Source: Marthasterias glacialis
Taxonomy: Eukaryota > Echinodermata > Asteroidea > Forcipulatida > Asteriidae
Reading direction: 5' to 3'
Assembly: GCA_911728455.2 (NCBI GenBank)
Contig: OU452228.1
Span: forward strand, 11,918,104-11,982,103
Length of the DNA stretch: 64,000 nt
This document shows, piece by piece, positions 45,553-57,759 of this stretch (positions are counted from its first letter, which is position 1; the number at the start of each line of letters is the position of its first letter). Position numbers and translations under genes: made by a program. The notes beneath the pieces were generated by a model. That model had not been told where the DNA came from. It was given only the letters and a program-made list of their open reading frames with translations, and did no database searches.

Positions 45553-46404
45553 CAGTGTTTCCTAAGCCCATTCAAACATTAGGCGGCCTGCCTCGCTACT
45601 TCCAGTGATCACCTCGTCATTTTTTGCCAATGTTACCATTTCGCTGTCAAGATTTGAATTTATGACTAAAATAACTGACTTTACATTGTGTTATGTTCAA
45701 AATTTACTAGATGTTTTTATGTAACACAGCCCCCCCTTGAAAAACAACCCTGGTTGAATTGGGTTACAAGTTATAAATAAATTAATAAATTAATTAACCC
45801 CAACCAACCCAAATCCTTCAACTTCCTTTTCCCCAAATTGAAGGATTTTGAAGGATATGGGGTATTAGGTCACTGCAGCAGAGAAGGATCCTGAAGGATT
45901 TGGGCCATAGTGTGTTTCTGCTGTGGAATGATTAAGTAGGGATTATGCTATTAGGCTGTATTTGATGAAGAAGGGTTTCGAAGGATTAGGATCATATGTG
46001 ATTTTGCTGAAATGTGATATAGTAGGAATTGGGTCATATGCACTTTGACTAAACTATAATTAACAGGTTATCATGGGCTGAAAGGATTTCAAAGGAATTG
46101 GGCTTTATGGTCTTTTTACCTTCTCAGACTGAAGGATATTGTAGGACTTCGGCTGTGTGTGAGCAAGTTAGTTAGGGCTAATAAATAAGTATTAAGATTT
46201 GTCATAAAGGAAGTGCTGTAAAAATCTTTTTATTTTGTATCATTTATGAACTCTTTTTCCTTAACCTCTGTGTACCAAGAACTCAGTATTTGGATGTGTA
46301 GATCGAATCATTGTGCATTTTGTGTGAGCACTGCATTTTTTTCAGTTTGCAGGCTGCATAAGTTTTTACCACCTTACTCAGTTCATCGACCGGGGGAAGC
46401 GTTA
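45553..46404. mobile_element. hAT-type element split by another repeat
   Basis: This is the same family as 60444-60766. The left part (45553 to about 45660) carries cagtgtttcc and gctacttccagtgatcacct. The right part (about 46240-46404) carries ttgcaggctgcataag, ccaccttactcagttcatc and the degenerate 3' TIR gggggaagcgtta. The flanking 8-mers ctcctgaa (45545-45552) and ctcctgag (46405-46412) match at 7 of 8 positions. Between the halves lies a roughly 400-bp AAGGATT-rich repeat (45790-46180) absent from the intact copy. Confidence 0.75.
45790..46180 (+). repeat. AAGGATT-rich repeat R2 nested in a hAT-type element
   Basis: It starts aacccaaatccttcaact and continues gggccatagtgtgtttctg, attaggctgtatttgatg and ggacttcggctgtgtg, collinear with 15.4-15.8 kb. 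It splits the hAT-type element 45553-46404, so R2 moved or was copied after that insertion. Confidence 0.75.
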
Positions 46405-46564
46405 CTCCTGAGCAGTGGATATCAAAGGTTGAACTGCTCTTTTAAGTCAATCATGTAAATTTGTAATCAATGAAACTGATTTAATAGAAGTAGTAATTGC
46501 ATCGGGGATAAAGAATATTATTTTTGATATTTACCGTACACCAATTTCTGCGGGAGGGTGGGGG

Positions 46565-46770
46565 GGGGGACCACAGGCATACTCTTCAAGTTGGATTCAA
46601 ACCCAGGAACCCAGCCATTCTAGAGTAGATTTCTTGACCACTAGACCACCAAATGTGCCTGGTGACAAGAGACCAGTTCGAATCCTGTAATTAGCAGTGG
46701 GTACCTCAACAGTTTCCATAGATGTAATAACTGCATCGGGGATAAAGAGTAAAAATGTAGGTTTTACCCT
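46565..46770 (-). mobile_element. SINE-like tRNA-headed repeat, probable S3 relative
   Basis: It contains the inverted B-box gattcaaacccagg and an inverted A-box region cttgaccactagaccacc, then a tail including ctgcatcggggataaagag. The motif tgcatcggggataaagaata also occurs just upstream at 46499-46520, so the tail is partly duplicated around an inserted segment. Confidence 0.55.
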
Positions 46771-47349
46771 ACATGGATGTATTCGCATTTATGTACGTCA
46801 GTAAGGATGTTTAATTTGATTTGGTTAAAACGTGAAATGTATTGATGTCCCGTACGTGAGGGATGGATTTAGATCACTTTTCGATATACATGTTTTTGTC
46901 GCCAGAACTGTATCTCTCTTTCTCGTTTCTTCCTTTTTATTGTCCCTCGCAAGGTGTCAAATGTGTCATTGTGTGCCCCATCGGTTGTCTGTTCTTCAAC
47001 TGAAGGGGCGAGGGTTATCTTAAGACATGATTTTAGGGGGAAGGTTTGATATTTAAGCCGGAGGTTTTATTGAATGTATCGGGACCTTTCAGAATTTGTG
47101 TTAGATATAGGGCTTGATGCCTGGAGGCTAGGATTAAGTTCCAATGCATGGATATGTGTCACCCGCATTAAACACATACGTGCGATCTCCAGTTTTATGC
47201 TTATAATTTACTCGGTGTGCCCGTGCATGATGTGGAAAGTAACTTAGACAGCATGAAGAGTGATTCCACCGAGTTGGTATGCTCAACCCATGAGGAGGGC
47301 TGTCAATGATTCGTTTGGACACTTCTTCTTAAATGGGAACGTACTTCGC

Positions 47350-47500
47350 TGTTCTGTGGAAGAGTGAATTAATTCCCATCCTCTAGTTTTTAATAAACAC
47401 ATCATCCGACCGGCTCGTGAAAGTTTCATCACATTCAGTGGTCAAGTTTCATCGGAAACGACAAACAGCGGTTCATGTTTTGCCAGGGATTTTGTACGTG
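47350..47500 (+). repeat. Dispersed repeat R4
   Basis: It shares gttctgtggaagagtgaat, taattcccatcc, cagcggttcatgttttgcca and gggattttgtacgtg with 43283-43420. Confidence 0.6.
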
Positions 47501-49490
47501 TTCACATTGTGTGCGACGCGTCGAAATATGCATCATAGTCAGGTGGCTTAGTGAAATTACCGTGACATGGCGGACAAAAAGCACAAATTTTGGCACAAAG
47601 CTTCCTTAGGGCTTACTAATTAATGTTAGGGTAGGTACCATCCGGATTTTCAAATGAAAATTTTGTCCCCTTTTGTTTTGTACACATGGGAAGGGGGCAG
47701 GACATAACGCCAGTTAGGAAGGGAGTTCAGGAATAAGACATACATAATGTTGTAACACTACCCTAGTAGAGACTACTCACAAAGTTTGAGATCTTACCCT
47801 CCTAGGAATGAATTATTGATTTTTGAAGATTCAATATTTACCCATAATGTTTTGTACACACACGAAAGCAATAACAATAGACAACCGATGCTATGTATGA
47901 AACATATAGTTAAATATCAAGTCTTAAAAAATCAGGAAAATCGCTGCCACCCCATGTTCATTTCATACTCAATGCAATTTTTCTGGGAAGAATGAACACT
48001 GGTTATGCTTACCCTGGGGTTATCTCCCCTAACTCTACACGCCAATTTTTTTTCCGTGAAATGGCTATTTATATTTTCCGGAAGTTTGCCGGGGTTAGCC
48101 ATTCAAGTGTGAAAAGGTAAATCAAATTGTCCTGGGAAATTTCTGGGAAATTTGTCTACTTTGAGAGGGGCATGTATAAGTTTAAAGTTCTTTTCAGAAC
48201 TCCCTAAGCCCACCTGCCTACAAGCAACCTCAATTTTCCACTATTCCCCACTCTATGTTCACCCCACTCCAAAATGCTTGGACGCATATAAGATTAGTAT
48301 GCCTGGCCCAGTGATATGCAATTGTTGCTTTGGCCTACATTTCCTCAATCCTCCGCAATCAGACAACTTCCTGAATAGAATTTCAGAGGATTCAGGAGGG
48401 TTAGGGAGAGCGAAAGACAAAACAATAAACAACTTTTTTTAAGCCAAGTGTAAACATTTTAAATAACTTCTATCTGTGGTATTCTCAGGATAAGTTAAGC
48501 CCCGTTCATACTTCATGCGAAAACACATGCAAAGTTAATTTTGGTGACGCAAAAATTCAGTACGCACTGTTTTGCAATTGTGGCGCCAAAAAAAATTCGC
48601 TTCCCTTTCGCCATTCGCTTCCCTTTCGCCATTCGCGTGAAGTATAAACTGGGCTTTAGGCCTATTCTCAGGATAAGTTAGGTCTATTCCCAGGATAAGT
48701 TTGGCCTATACACTTAGTAAATGCTTTCAGAAAGTCTTTCTCTTTCCATTGTGCACCAATTCTGTACAATTATGTAAGCCTGTGTCAAAGAAAATAGCTT
48801 CACCACAGATTGTATATTGGAAGGAGTTGATATGTCGTACTTGTTTATTTGACGACGTTCTCTTCATTGATGAACATGTGCACAATGAATGTTTCCATTT
48901 ATAAAACAAACTATGTGGCATCCACTTCGAACATTTTTATTTTTAGCTGCATGAGACGTATGTCGTGTCCATTACCAAAGGGCTCAAAGGAAAAGTATCA
49001 AACATCGGGGGTTTCAATTTCATACATTCTCTTATTTGGAAAAAAATTGCTGACCAAAAATTGATTTGCCAGGAAAAATCTGTGCTATATAAATATGGGT
49101 GGCTTTGAGTAAAATTGTATGATAATAAATATCCGGAGGTGAAAGCTGTGACAGTTCAATTTCATGTGATTGATGGTGGTGAAAGGAACATACCAAAGTT
49201 TTTGAGGGGGTATGTTGCTCTCTATTTCCACAAACTGAGGCACTTGGATGTTTATTTAATCCATCTCTCACAAAGTTCTTTTTCATCTTGTCTTGTTTTA
49301 AAAGAAGGCAAAAACGTATTTTATTGAGTTCCCCAAACCAGGCTCAAGTGCCCACTCCCCTCTTTCCCACCTCCTTTGGGTTAAAAGTGGGGGGAGGGAT
49401 GCAAATATGAACCAAATATGATTCCTTGCTGGAGTTGTTTTGTCTGTGAGGGATGGTCCTTGTTCCTGAAATCCACTGTATTATTTTTAT
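47501..49490. other. No gene recognised
   Basis: Includes a direct duplication of about 18 bp at 48595-48635 (cgcttccctttcgccatt twice) and the repeated phrase tattctcaggataagtta (48480, 48663) with the related tattcccaggataagttt (48687). Otherwise unremarkable. Confidence 0.5.
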
Positions 49491-49492
49491 TA

Positions 49493-49870
49493 ATATAATA
49501 ATAATAGTGGCCATTTATATAGCACCGGTGTCTACCAAATGTTGACGCACATGGCATATGAACATTGTTATCCTGATCACTGGGCTTTTATTTCATTCCT
49601 TAAACCATCTCATCTCCCTTGGGAGTATACAGCCTGTGCTTCCAAGTATGTAGTGCACCAAGCTAAATCAATCACAAGAACCGTCTTTGCCCTCACAGTG
49701 TACCCATTAACCATTGGGCGAAGAGAAGCAATTTTAGTGTCTTGCTCAAGGACGCAGGGTGTCATGAACTGTATTCGAACCCACGTCCAGATGACTTATC
49801 TTACAGAGCTCCAGTCCGGTATTATCACTAGACCGCCACCATTTGCCAAGACTCCACAACTCTCCAATGA
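49493..49870 (-). mobile_element. SINE family S2, reverse full-length-like copy
   Basis: It begins with the (ATA)n tail and continues tatagcaccggtgtctacc, cttgggagtatacagcc, gtgtcttgctcaaggac and the inverted B-box attcgaaccca. It ends with an inverted A-box-like tagaccgcca. The translated frame across it (about 113 codons) is a by-product of the repeat. Confidence 0.8.
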
Positions 49871-49927
49871 CAAATCCTAGCTGCTCATACAAATTTAATG
49901 TAAACAGTGAAACAACTTTTCATCACC

Positions 49928-50110
49928 AGGCACTCTCAGTGGTCTAGTGGTTAAGACATCTGCTCTAGAAAGTGGGGGGGGGGGGGCATTGTAGCTTCGA
50001 ATCCTACCTAACTATTCTGGAGATGTTTTTGCCACATGACTTAGAAAGCATTGAATATACAGTGCTTATCAAACATCAGTGTAGGGATAAAACCAAAATA
50101 ATATAGTTCA
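49928..50110 (+). mobile_element. tRNA-headed SINE, family S3
   Basis: It starts cactctcagtggtctagtgg, has a G-run (about 49973-49986) inside the tRNA-like head, a B-box-like cttcgaatccta, and the tail tatacagtgcttatcaaaca. It lies between an S2 copy (49493-49870) and an S1 copy (50288-50700), so three SINE families sit within 1.2 kb. Confidence 0.75.
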
Positions 50111-50287
50111 GTTCAGTATCCACAAAGAATAAAAATTGCTAATGCTCTGCCATCAGTCTGCAAACGGTAATGCTAGTTAAAAATTGGTAACGGAAACTTG
50201 AAGTGCTACATACTCTTAATGGACAGAATATACTGCGCTTATTAGATTTTGTTGATGTGCCTTCTCTTCAATTATGAAGATGGTGTT

Positions 50288-50700
50288 ACTTGTGGAGTGT
50301 CGTGGCATAGCGGTCTAGTGCACTGGATTCAAGTTCTAGTGTTGTCAGAGTGTGGGTTCGGTTCCTGGTCATGGCACTTGGGTCCTTGAGCAAGACGACC
50401 CTTGACCATAATTGCTTTGTCCATCTGATGGGACGTAAAGCCATAGGTCCTGTGTGTTGTGTAAATGCATGTAAAAATACCCAGTACAATTATCGCTAAG
50501 AGAAGGGGGTTATGCCCTGGTGTTTCTGGCATGGTTGGCTGCAGATTGCCCGCCGCATCATCTTGTGAACCCTTATAAGGTGCTATATAAATGGGTCTCA
50601 TAATTCAAAGATCGCTCTGCATACCTATTGTAAAAATAATGAGCGCTTTGAGACACCCATTGGCTGTGATAAAGCGTTTTAAAAGAACAGCCACTATTAC
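50288..50700 (+). mobile_element. tRNA-headed SINE, family S1
   Basis: The head is gtcgtggcatagcggtctag with a B-box-like ggttcggttcc. The body has cttgagcaagac, taggtcctgtgtgttgtg, ggtgctatataaatgggtct and gagcgctttgagacaccca. The small open frames seen here on either strand arise from the repeat. Confidence 0.85.
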
Positions 50701-51449
50701 CTCTCAATTTTTAATGTATATGTTCCCCATGGGAACAACTCAGCACTTTAGCTTCTATGTACAAAAATGTAAAGTGAACTGTTAGAAATAATAATAACTC
50801 AGCTATAGTTTTCAGGTCTTTTCTTTGATACAAATTTGTAAAAAACAAAACAAACAAAAAACTTTGATTTGAGTGAGTGGCTTTGTTCAAATCGCTTTCA
50901 CCCCTTTCTCTTATAGGCCTTGTATGATGTTGACGATGCACAGATGCTAACATACTCACCGTATGCGTTTGCCACATGTAGATATAATCAACACGGGCTA
51001 GCTCGCAGCTTCTTACCCAAGAATAATATCAAGCACTTAAGATTTGTACTGTCTAAATGTTTCTTGTCATTGTCAGGGGATGGCAATAGTTCAAGAAAAC
51101 CAGGGGCTTAGATGAACCCAGGATGCTCTTATTGGCTCTCTGAAGAAGACGCATAATAATACTGGAGAATGGAATGTCTGTTAGAAGTAGCTGTCATTCT
51201 CCAGTGTTTCTTTGTGGAAATTTGCCAATTTCCTGCACATCTGTATACTTCATGTGAATTCTTTCATGTATCTTGCATACATGTGTTTGCCCTTCTCATT
51301 GAAAACTATTCCCTTCATTTCCTCTCTCATGTACAGTGTAAATTATTAGTTTGTCAATGGTTACATGTACATGTACGGCACCTGTTCAGTTATTACATGG
51401 GTACAGTTAAGTGTTACAATACTGGTATTATTTCCTTGGAAGAAACTTT

Positions 51450-51710
51450 TTTGAACAAGGATGAGAAACGTCAGACTTTTATCTGAATTCAGAAGTTTGT
51501 ATGTCTGCCTGGTGACAAAATTGTAGACTGTGTTATTTTCTCTGGATATGAAGAAATCCTGCTCTCCGATCTACTTCTCTAGTGCTGGGGATACTGTTCC
51601 CAGAAGTGCGTTGAAGTCTACAACTCCAGGGGTTATCAAAAAGTTGAAATGCCAGCTTTTCAACATACCCCCTCAAATGTGGATCCTCGTCTAGCAATGA
51701 CTCTCACCCA
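51450..51710 (+). repeat. Dispersed repeat R1, uninterrupted copy
   Basis: The shared blocks are tatgtctgcctggtgac, ctctccgatctacttct, atactgttcccagaa, ctccaggggttatcaaa and aaatgtggatcctcg. With 39.2 kb it defines the empty-site structure for the interrupted copy at 12.1-12.9 kb. Confidence 0.7.
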
Positions 51711-51904
51711 TGGTTTAAAGTGCTGTCGTTGTTGAAAAATTGCTAAAGGATATTAATTGATTAAGATATCTGTAAAGTCCCCTATGTACAAGTTTTTATT
51801 GTCTTTGTTCCCTCCGGAGCACTTGTTAGAATAAAATATTTACATATTTACACACAAAAACCCCCAACAAACCGGGGGGGGGGGGGTATTATATAAATGA
51901 GCTT

Positions 51905-52210
51905 TTAAAAAATCAGTTCTTTTTCTCATTCTTATTCCCCCCTTTTGCTTACAACTATCTCTTGATCCAATCTCCCTTTAATCCTATCTCTTCACACATC
52001 ACTGCCCTTCCCTTATTCACTTCTACCCATCCCTGCATCATTCTTATCTGTCGTAATCCCCCATTATCTTACCATATCTTTATCCAATCTCAGTACATTT
52101 CGTACCATCTCTTTTATATCTAGCATCTCATTTTTTTGTATCCTCTCTCTTCACATCAAGCCCTTCCCCATATTTTCCTGCATCCACTTGTACTCCTCAT
52201 TAACATATTC
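51905..52210 (+). other. G-poor pyrimidine-rich tract
   Basis: About 300 bp on the plus strand is dominated by C, T and A, with G largely confined to isolated positions. Recurring tctctt, atctt and cccttccc words are present, without a fixed period. It contains no frame of note. It follows a G-run at about 51876-51887. Confidence 0.65.
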
Positions 52211-53683
52211 TCTATTAACGCTGATGTTCTTATTTGAAAATTTAACTTGTTTCCACGATTTATTTGTGTCGATCCAACATAGCTTCAATCCTTAAGGCAA
52301 GCGGACGCAGTGCTGCATGTTTTGTCCTAATAACATCCCTACCTATTGACGTGTCGTGGAGGCAATGAATCCATAAGTCCCATGGACATGCCTCATTTTC
52401 TCAGGGACTATACTCAAATCCCAGGGCCCCCTTTCCACATCTGGATTCTCGTTCACTTTTGAACGTTTGGTAATACGGTGTTGTCTTATACCCCGTTCTT
52501 GTCGCGTCTCAACCTCCTCACTCCTGGCTACTCGCTAATTTGATTGGGACTCCCTAAAGAAGCTACCCATCAGAGATTTCAATCTGTGGCTTCCCTCAGT
52601 AAAATAAGACGAGAGTCTATGTATGCCAGTTTACACTTCAATATCTAAGGAGTCTAATGCGTTTTGAAGTATAAGTTTCCCTTTTTCTAAATACAGTTTT
52701 AAAGATGCCACCTTTCTGTGGTCTCAAATTATTAGCAGTGAAATTTGACCATCAGGTCTCGGTTGGCAGCTCATCAAACTGAAATGTATACATCACAAAG
52801 CATTGCTTCCGGGATTGGTATTTAGCGCGCCGGCGAACATTGTATAGGTTTACACCTGACCTAGATATGAAGTACCATTATAAACTACCCCTTTGATTTC
52901 TGCAATCATTGCGCCGTGAAAACAAGGCCTGCATATTGTCATTGGTAATGACAAATAGCTCACTGTGACTTCCTCAGTCATGTGTGCAAACATGAGCCTT
53001 GAGCTCTGATTGCAACAATTCCAATGTCAATTATTCCCATCCTTTTCATGGAATCGACCACATGAGGGCACTTTCAACGCCTAATTTATGTCTTATTTTG
53101 GCTGCCTGTATGTTGTTTTCTTGTATCAATGGCCAATTAAATAATAATAATGATAACAGCAACGGGAAAAACCAGTTTATTTGTTTTGTATCTTGAAAGT
53201 TTGGTTCACACACGCCCTCACGCGGTCAAAAATACAGCGACTTGAATGTTTTTTGCAAGTGGGTGTCAAATATGATAGGAATTCAGCGCAGTATTGCAGG
53301 TTATCTGTATTTTTGTAACCCTAGTATATTTGTATTAATTGGACATGGACGGAGTCGGTAATGGATACTTTGCGAGATCAGAACTTGCAAGGCACCTGTA
53401 GTTCGGACGATTAAGAATAGGTAACAGTAAGAACAGTTTCAAATGTTACTATGTAATTTTTTTTTCTGCTGGGAATATCCACTATTATGTCTCTTTCACT
53501 AATTTACAAAGGAATGTATGCTTTGAATGTCGTCTCATTTATTTTTGAATTGTCAGTATGGCTAGACAATATGTGGATGGAAAGGTTTTACTCCTTGTTC
53601 AATGTTTTATCTGCTTTTTGTGACATTTTTACATAACAAACTTTTGTAATGTTTTAAACTGTTGCAAGCAATGTAATTTCTTC
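52211..53683. other. No gene recognised
   Basis: Mixed-composition sequence without strong repeats shared with the rest of the window. The frame near 52999-53196 is not supported by splice or family evidence. Confidence 0.45.
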
Positions 53684-54335
53684 TGTTAACCAGTTAGAGG
53701 TGGATGGCCTGTACACATGCCAATTTTTTCCAAGCCAGCTTACGGATGACATGTGGTTTGTATTTTTGTGTGAAATTCAAAGCCCGAAATGTCAAAGGTC
53801 GCCTGGACGTTCCACTATGGAGCGTGCTCAGAGCATGCTCTCGCCTTTTAACGATTCGATTCACCCACACAAAGCGGGTAGATGGTGCTGAAAATATCAC
53901 CAAATTTCTCCCATTATGCTGGTTTTTTTCCCCAGACCTTTTTTCATTTTGTTCCAAGAAAAGGGTTACGGGACATCAAAAAGCTTCCACTTTTGTTTAT
54001 TCATTGTATTTGGCTCAATGGAGGTAAGTCCGAGTGAACCGAGTAGCTGGCCTTTGTTCCGGTGTTAGGAACAATCCTCGGCTGTAGCTCGCGGCCTCGG
54101 CCGTAGCTCGCGGCCAATGTTTTGCAATTATGGTGCGTGAATTTGACATGTTCTTGACAGAGAAATCACAAATCTCGGTGTGTCAAAGAGAATCTTTGTT
54201 CTCTTGGCTTTATTAAGTCAGGGTTTCTTTGTGCCAGCGGTACTCTCAAAGAAAAATGATTCAGGCAATTCCAAGAAAATATTGGACGGGAAAAAAAATG
54301 GAAGAATCCCGATGGGAAGGGGTTATGGAGATTAA
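53684..54335 (+). mobile_element. GTTAAC-family element, about 650 bp
   Basis: It starts gttaaccagttagaggtgg and continues aaaggtcgcctggacgttcc, tcacccacacaaagcgggta, cagaccttttttcattttgt, ttggctcaatggaggtaag, agagaatctttgttctcttg, ccagcggtactctcaaag and gaagaatcccgatggg. It is collinear with 33960-34580. The open frames inside come from the repeat and are shared in part with its relatives. Confidence 0.75.
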
Positions 54336-55362
54336 TGAAGTTTTTAATGTTTTTAATTCCTACTAAAAGTCTATCTTGGTTGGAGGGTGGGGGTAGGGGT
54401 GCAGATGTAGCCTGACAAATTGGATGTGTCACTAATGAACCTTACGTAATGATAGGCCTATAGGTTTCTGTTTGTGGTACTCTACATGTATGTACATGCA
54501 TTTAATCACACAGGGCAAACCAAATCCCATATCAAGCAACCCCCATTCAAAAGACTCAAATTCTGAAATATGTGACTTTCTAAAGAAACAAGTAATAGTC
54601 ATCAGGCGTGTTGGCGTCATTGGTTGATTTCATTGTGTTTGGTTTCTCAGCTGGCCCTTTGACAATTGAAAAACACAGAACGAAGTCTTGCTGTGCCTGA
54701 CACTGTCTTCTTGATTTTTGACAAATTGCAGTTGCATGCCAGAGTTATTTATGCATACTCTTGTATGGATACTACTGGAAAGCTATTTTACCACTTTATA
54801 TTATAATTAATGAAAAAAAATTAATAAAAAAGTATCTCTCTCTCTTTTTTTTGAGAAATGCTGAATAAACACTCATTTTATTGGGCTAGCCACATCTTCA
54901 CATTGGATTGATCCTTTAAATCATTGTTAACTCCAGCTTGTCATGGAAGAGTCTCAGATAGATCTGCCATATCTAGGTCCCACACAGATCTGGCACGTGA
55001 TAAACACAATAGAATATAATCTTCCTTTATTAGAAGAAGCTTAACCCATTATCCAGCCAGTATTGTGTGGCGATATTGTGATACGGATGGTTGTGTTTGC
55101 ATTAGCTGCTTCAGTCTTCAATCAAGGCTATGAGTAGTCATTTCCATTTGGGCTGTGTCTGAGTTGGGCATCTTCAGCTATGGTTAGAGGTTTCAATGGC
55201 AGTGTTGATGTACACAATGATGAAGTGATTGCGATGTTGTTGCGGCCTGATCGTGTAGACACCATATACCTGGTTTCGTCATTTGAATGTTTAGGAGGAT
55301 ACAGTGATGTACTCTAGCTACAGCTGGAGCTGCACACTTAAGACATAATCTTATATACACCT

Positions 55363-55539
55363 GGGCCCAATTCCATAGAGCTGCTTTAAGCACAAAAAGT
55401 AGCTAAGCACAACAAAATTAAGGTTACCAGCCAAAGTACTGTGTCACATGTGCCATCTAAGACTGGTATCTTGCTCATTTTTGCTTAGGAAGTTGTCAAA
55501 CAATATTTTCTGCTTAAGCAGCTCTTCGAAATCAGGCCT
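55363..55539. mobile_element. MITE family M1, about 177 bp
   Basis: The left TIR is gggcccaattccatagagct and the right is tgcttaagcagctcttcgaa followed by atcaggcc. This is the best-preserved TIR pair of the family in the window. The interior has aaaaagtagctaagcacaac and ttttgcttaggaagttg. Confidence 0.8.
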
Positions 55540-57759
55540 AGAGGTCCCACCCTTTGGCTATAGGTTTCAGTGTTGAACTTGAAGTATATACCACTTGCAC
55601 TGATGTCATACATGGCAAATGTGTGCCCACTGTCTGCCATTTTGGGTTTCAAATGGCGCACTGCACAGAAACTTACAGGGAATGTGACACCCTAAAAATA
55701 GCACAATCAAGATTTATTATTGGTGATAAAATCAGGTGAATTGTGTCAATAGGTAGATGAAGTGACCTGCCCTTAGCACAGTGTAGTGTTTTAGACAGTC
55801 ATATGCCTGGTTCTATTAGATGGAGGGAAGTTTCAGTGTTAAAGGCAGTTATTTCAGGTTTTTGTATAGCAACTTCCAGATGGGAAAAGCCTAGTACAAT
55901 GGTGCCATGTACACAATCATTCAGATGAATTGGTTTCCCTCTCTTACCTACATTGTACTATGCAAAATCTTGCCCGGAACCATGTGACATAGCAACTGTC
56001 TCTAGCCTGAGGAATTCAAATTTAAAAGCCACCACTTGCGACTAAGCAAGTCATTGTTCTAGACATTATTCAAGTTTAATTCCCAAATGGCCTATTGGAC
56101 CAATTTAAATGGCCTAGGACACTGCTAGGGTTAAAGTACAACAAGACGCAGTGATGAAGCTACAGAAGTAGTCGAAGCTTCGTATTTGAACATGGCTTTA
56201 CGCCTGTTTTTATGCCACTTTATTTGTCCGCCTAACCTATTTTACAATACCTAATTCACAATCGGTCTTGGGCCTTTCATCAATGATTGGATCTTGACCA
56301 CTGACTCCTCACAGATATGAAGCTCAACATCCTATTATTAGCAAGTTGTTTTCCCCTTTGCTGGACATTCCTCAGTCACCTGTGAACGTAATTGTCGGGC
56401 GGGTGCGTGGTTTTCATATAAAAGTCACTGAAGTGACACAAGAATCTCTAATTTGTTTTATTGATTAAGTGTGTTCACATGCAGTGGTCTTGATTTTCCG
56501 GAGTGTTAGATGTACACATGTAGTGTATTATCCGTGCCACCAATTAGTGCACATGACCGTACACTAATCTTTCAATAGTAATAGTAGTAAAAATTGTTAG
56601 ATCCCGTAGTTCTCTACCTCTAGATGTAGTTATGGAGGAGTAATCAAGTCGGAAAATAAGTCAGCATTCTGTATTCACCTTGATCATTTAAAGTTGACCA
56701 ACATTCATAATGTTTTTTATTGTTGTTGTTATTATTATTTTTTTTTTCGGGGGGGGGGGGGATTTGGGGGATGGCAGTCGAACATCTGATTTCCAGCAAA
56801 ACTGAATGAAATGAACATCAATGGTAGCATGGACGGTGTTTTTTTTGAGGACATTGTAAAGTTGTTATCAATATAAAATATAAGAAGATAATGATGTAAT
56901 GTGCCAAGTGTCTGCCCAAAACCAAAGTTCACACTACTGAAAAATAATTTTACTGTGTAAAGGGAATGGGGAGGGTGGGGAACTGGTGAGGAGGAGCGGG
57001 GTAGGCAGGAAAAAAATTGCCTCCTATACCTTCCATGTCATTGCCATTGAGGTTGACAAGGAAAAATTGGAAGGAATTTTTGGCCCATAAACCCAACCAC
57101 CCCACCCACCCCCTCCCACCACCACACCACTGAGGCTTAGTCTTGTAACTTTAAAGATGGTTGTTTTGTAATCAGAATGCCAGATTATCTTCACTTGATA
57201 CCAGTACTGGTTGTCGTCCTGAGAATTCTTTCCATCAGAACTACTGCCCCAGTGTGAGAAAAAAATATCCCCATAACACAGAGATTTTGCTTGTTTCCGC
57301 CAGTGCTTTGTATGACGGTTGACGGGCAGAAAACCACATCATCCACTCAATATATTATTGATGCTAGAATAACATCTTTAGATTGTAGACTTGAAAATTT
57401 CTCCATTCTCTTCTGAGCCGTTTCCTCAATTCCACCACTCACTTTAAAAACAAGTTCAGATGGCAAAGAAAATAGTCTTTGTGCAACGGAATTGAGTTGA
57501 GAACGAGACTGCAAGAGCAAGCCAGAGCTTACACATGTTGGAAGGCCTTTACAGGCAAACACAAAGGAGTTACAGGAAACATAAACAAGAGACGAGATAT
57601 GAAGAGTAATAAAAAGGTTATACAATGGTATTAAGGAGAAGGATGTAAAATGACAAATACTGATGACTTAGCGAGTATAAGGAAAATTATTAATAGTGGG
57701 AGATCATATGACTCTCATGGTTAGGGACAAATCTAAGTGACAATCGTGGGACATCACCT

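Noticed and set aside
48186-48430. TIR element bounded by aactccctaagcccacc and ggagggttagggagag
   Set aside because: The inverted match is short and interrupted, and no target duplication was found.
49539-49880. 113-codon plus-strand frame
   Set aside because: It lies wholly on an inverted S2 SINE.
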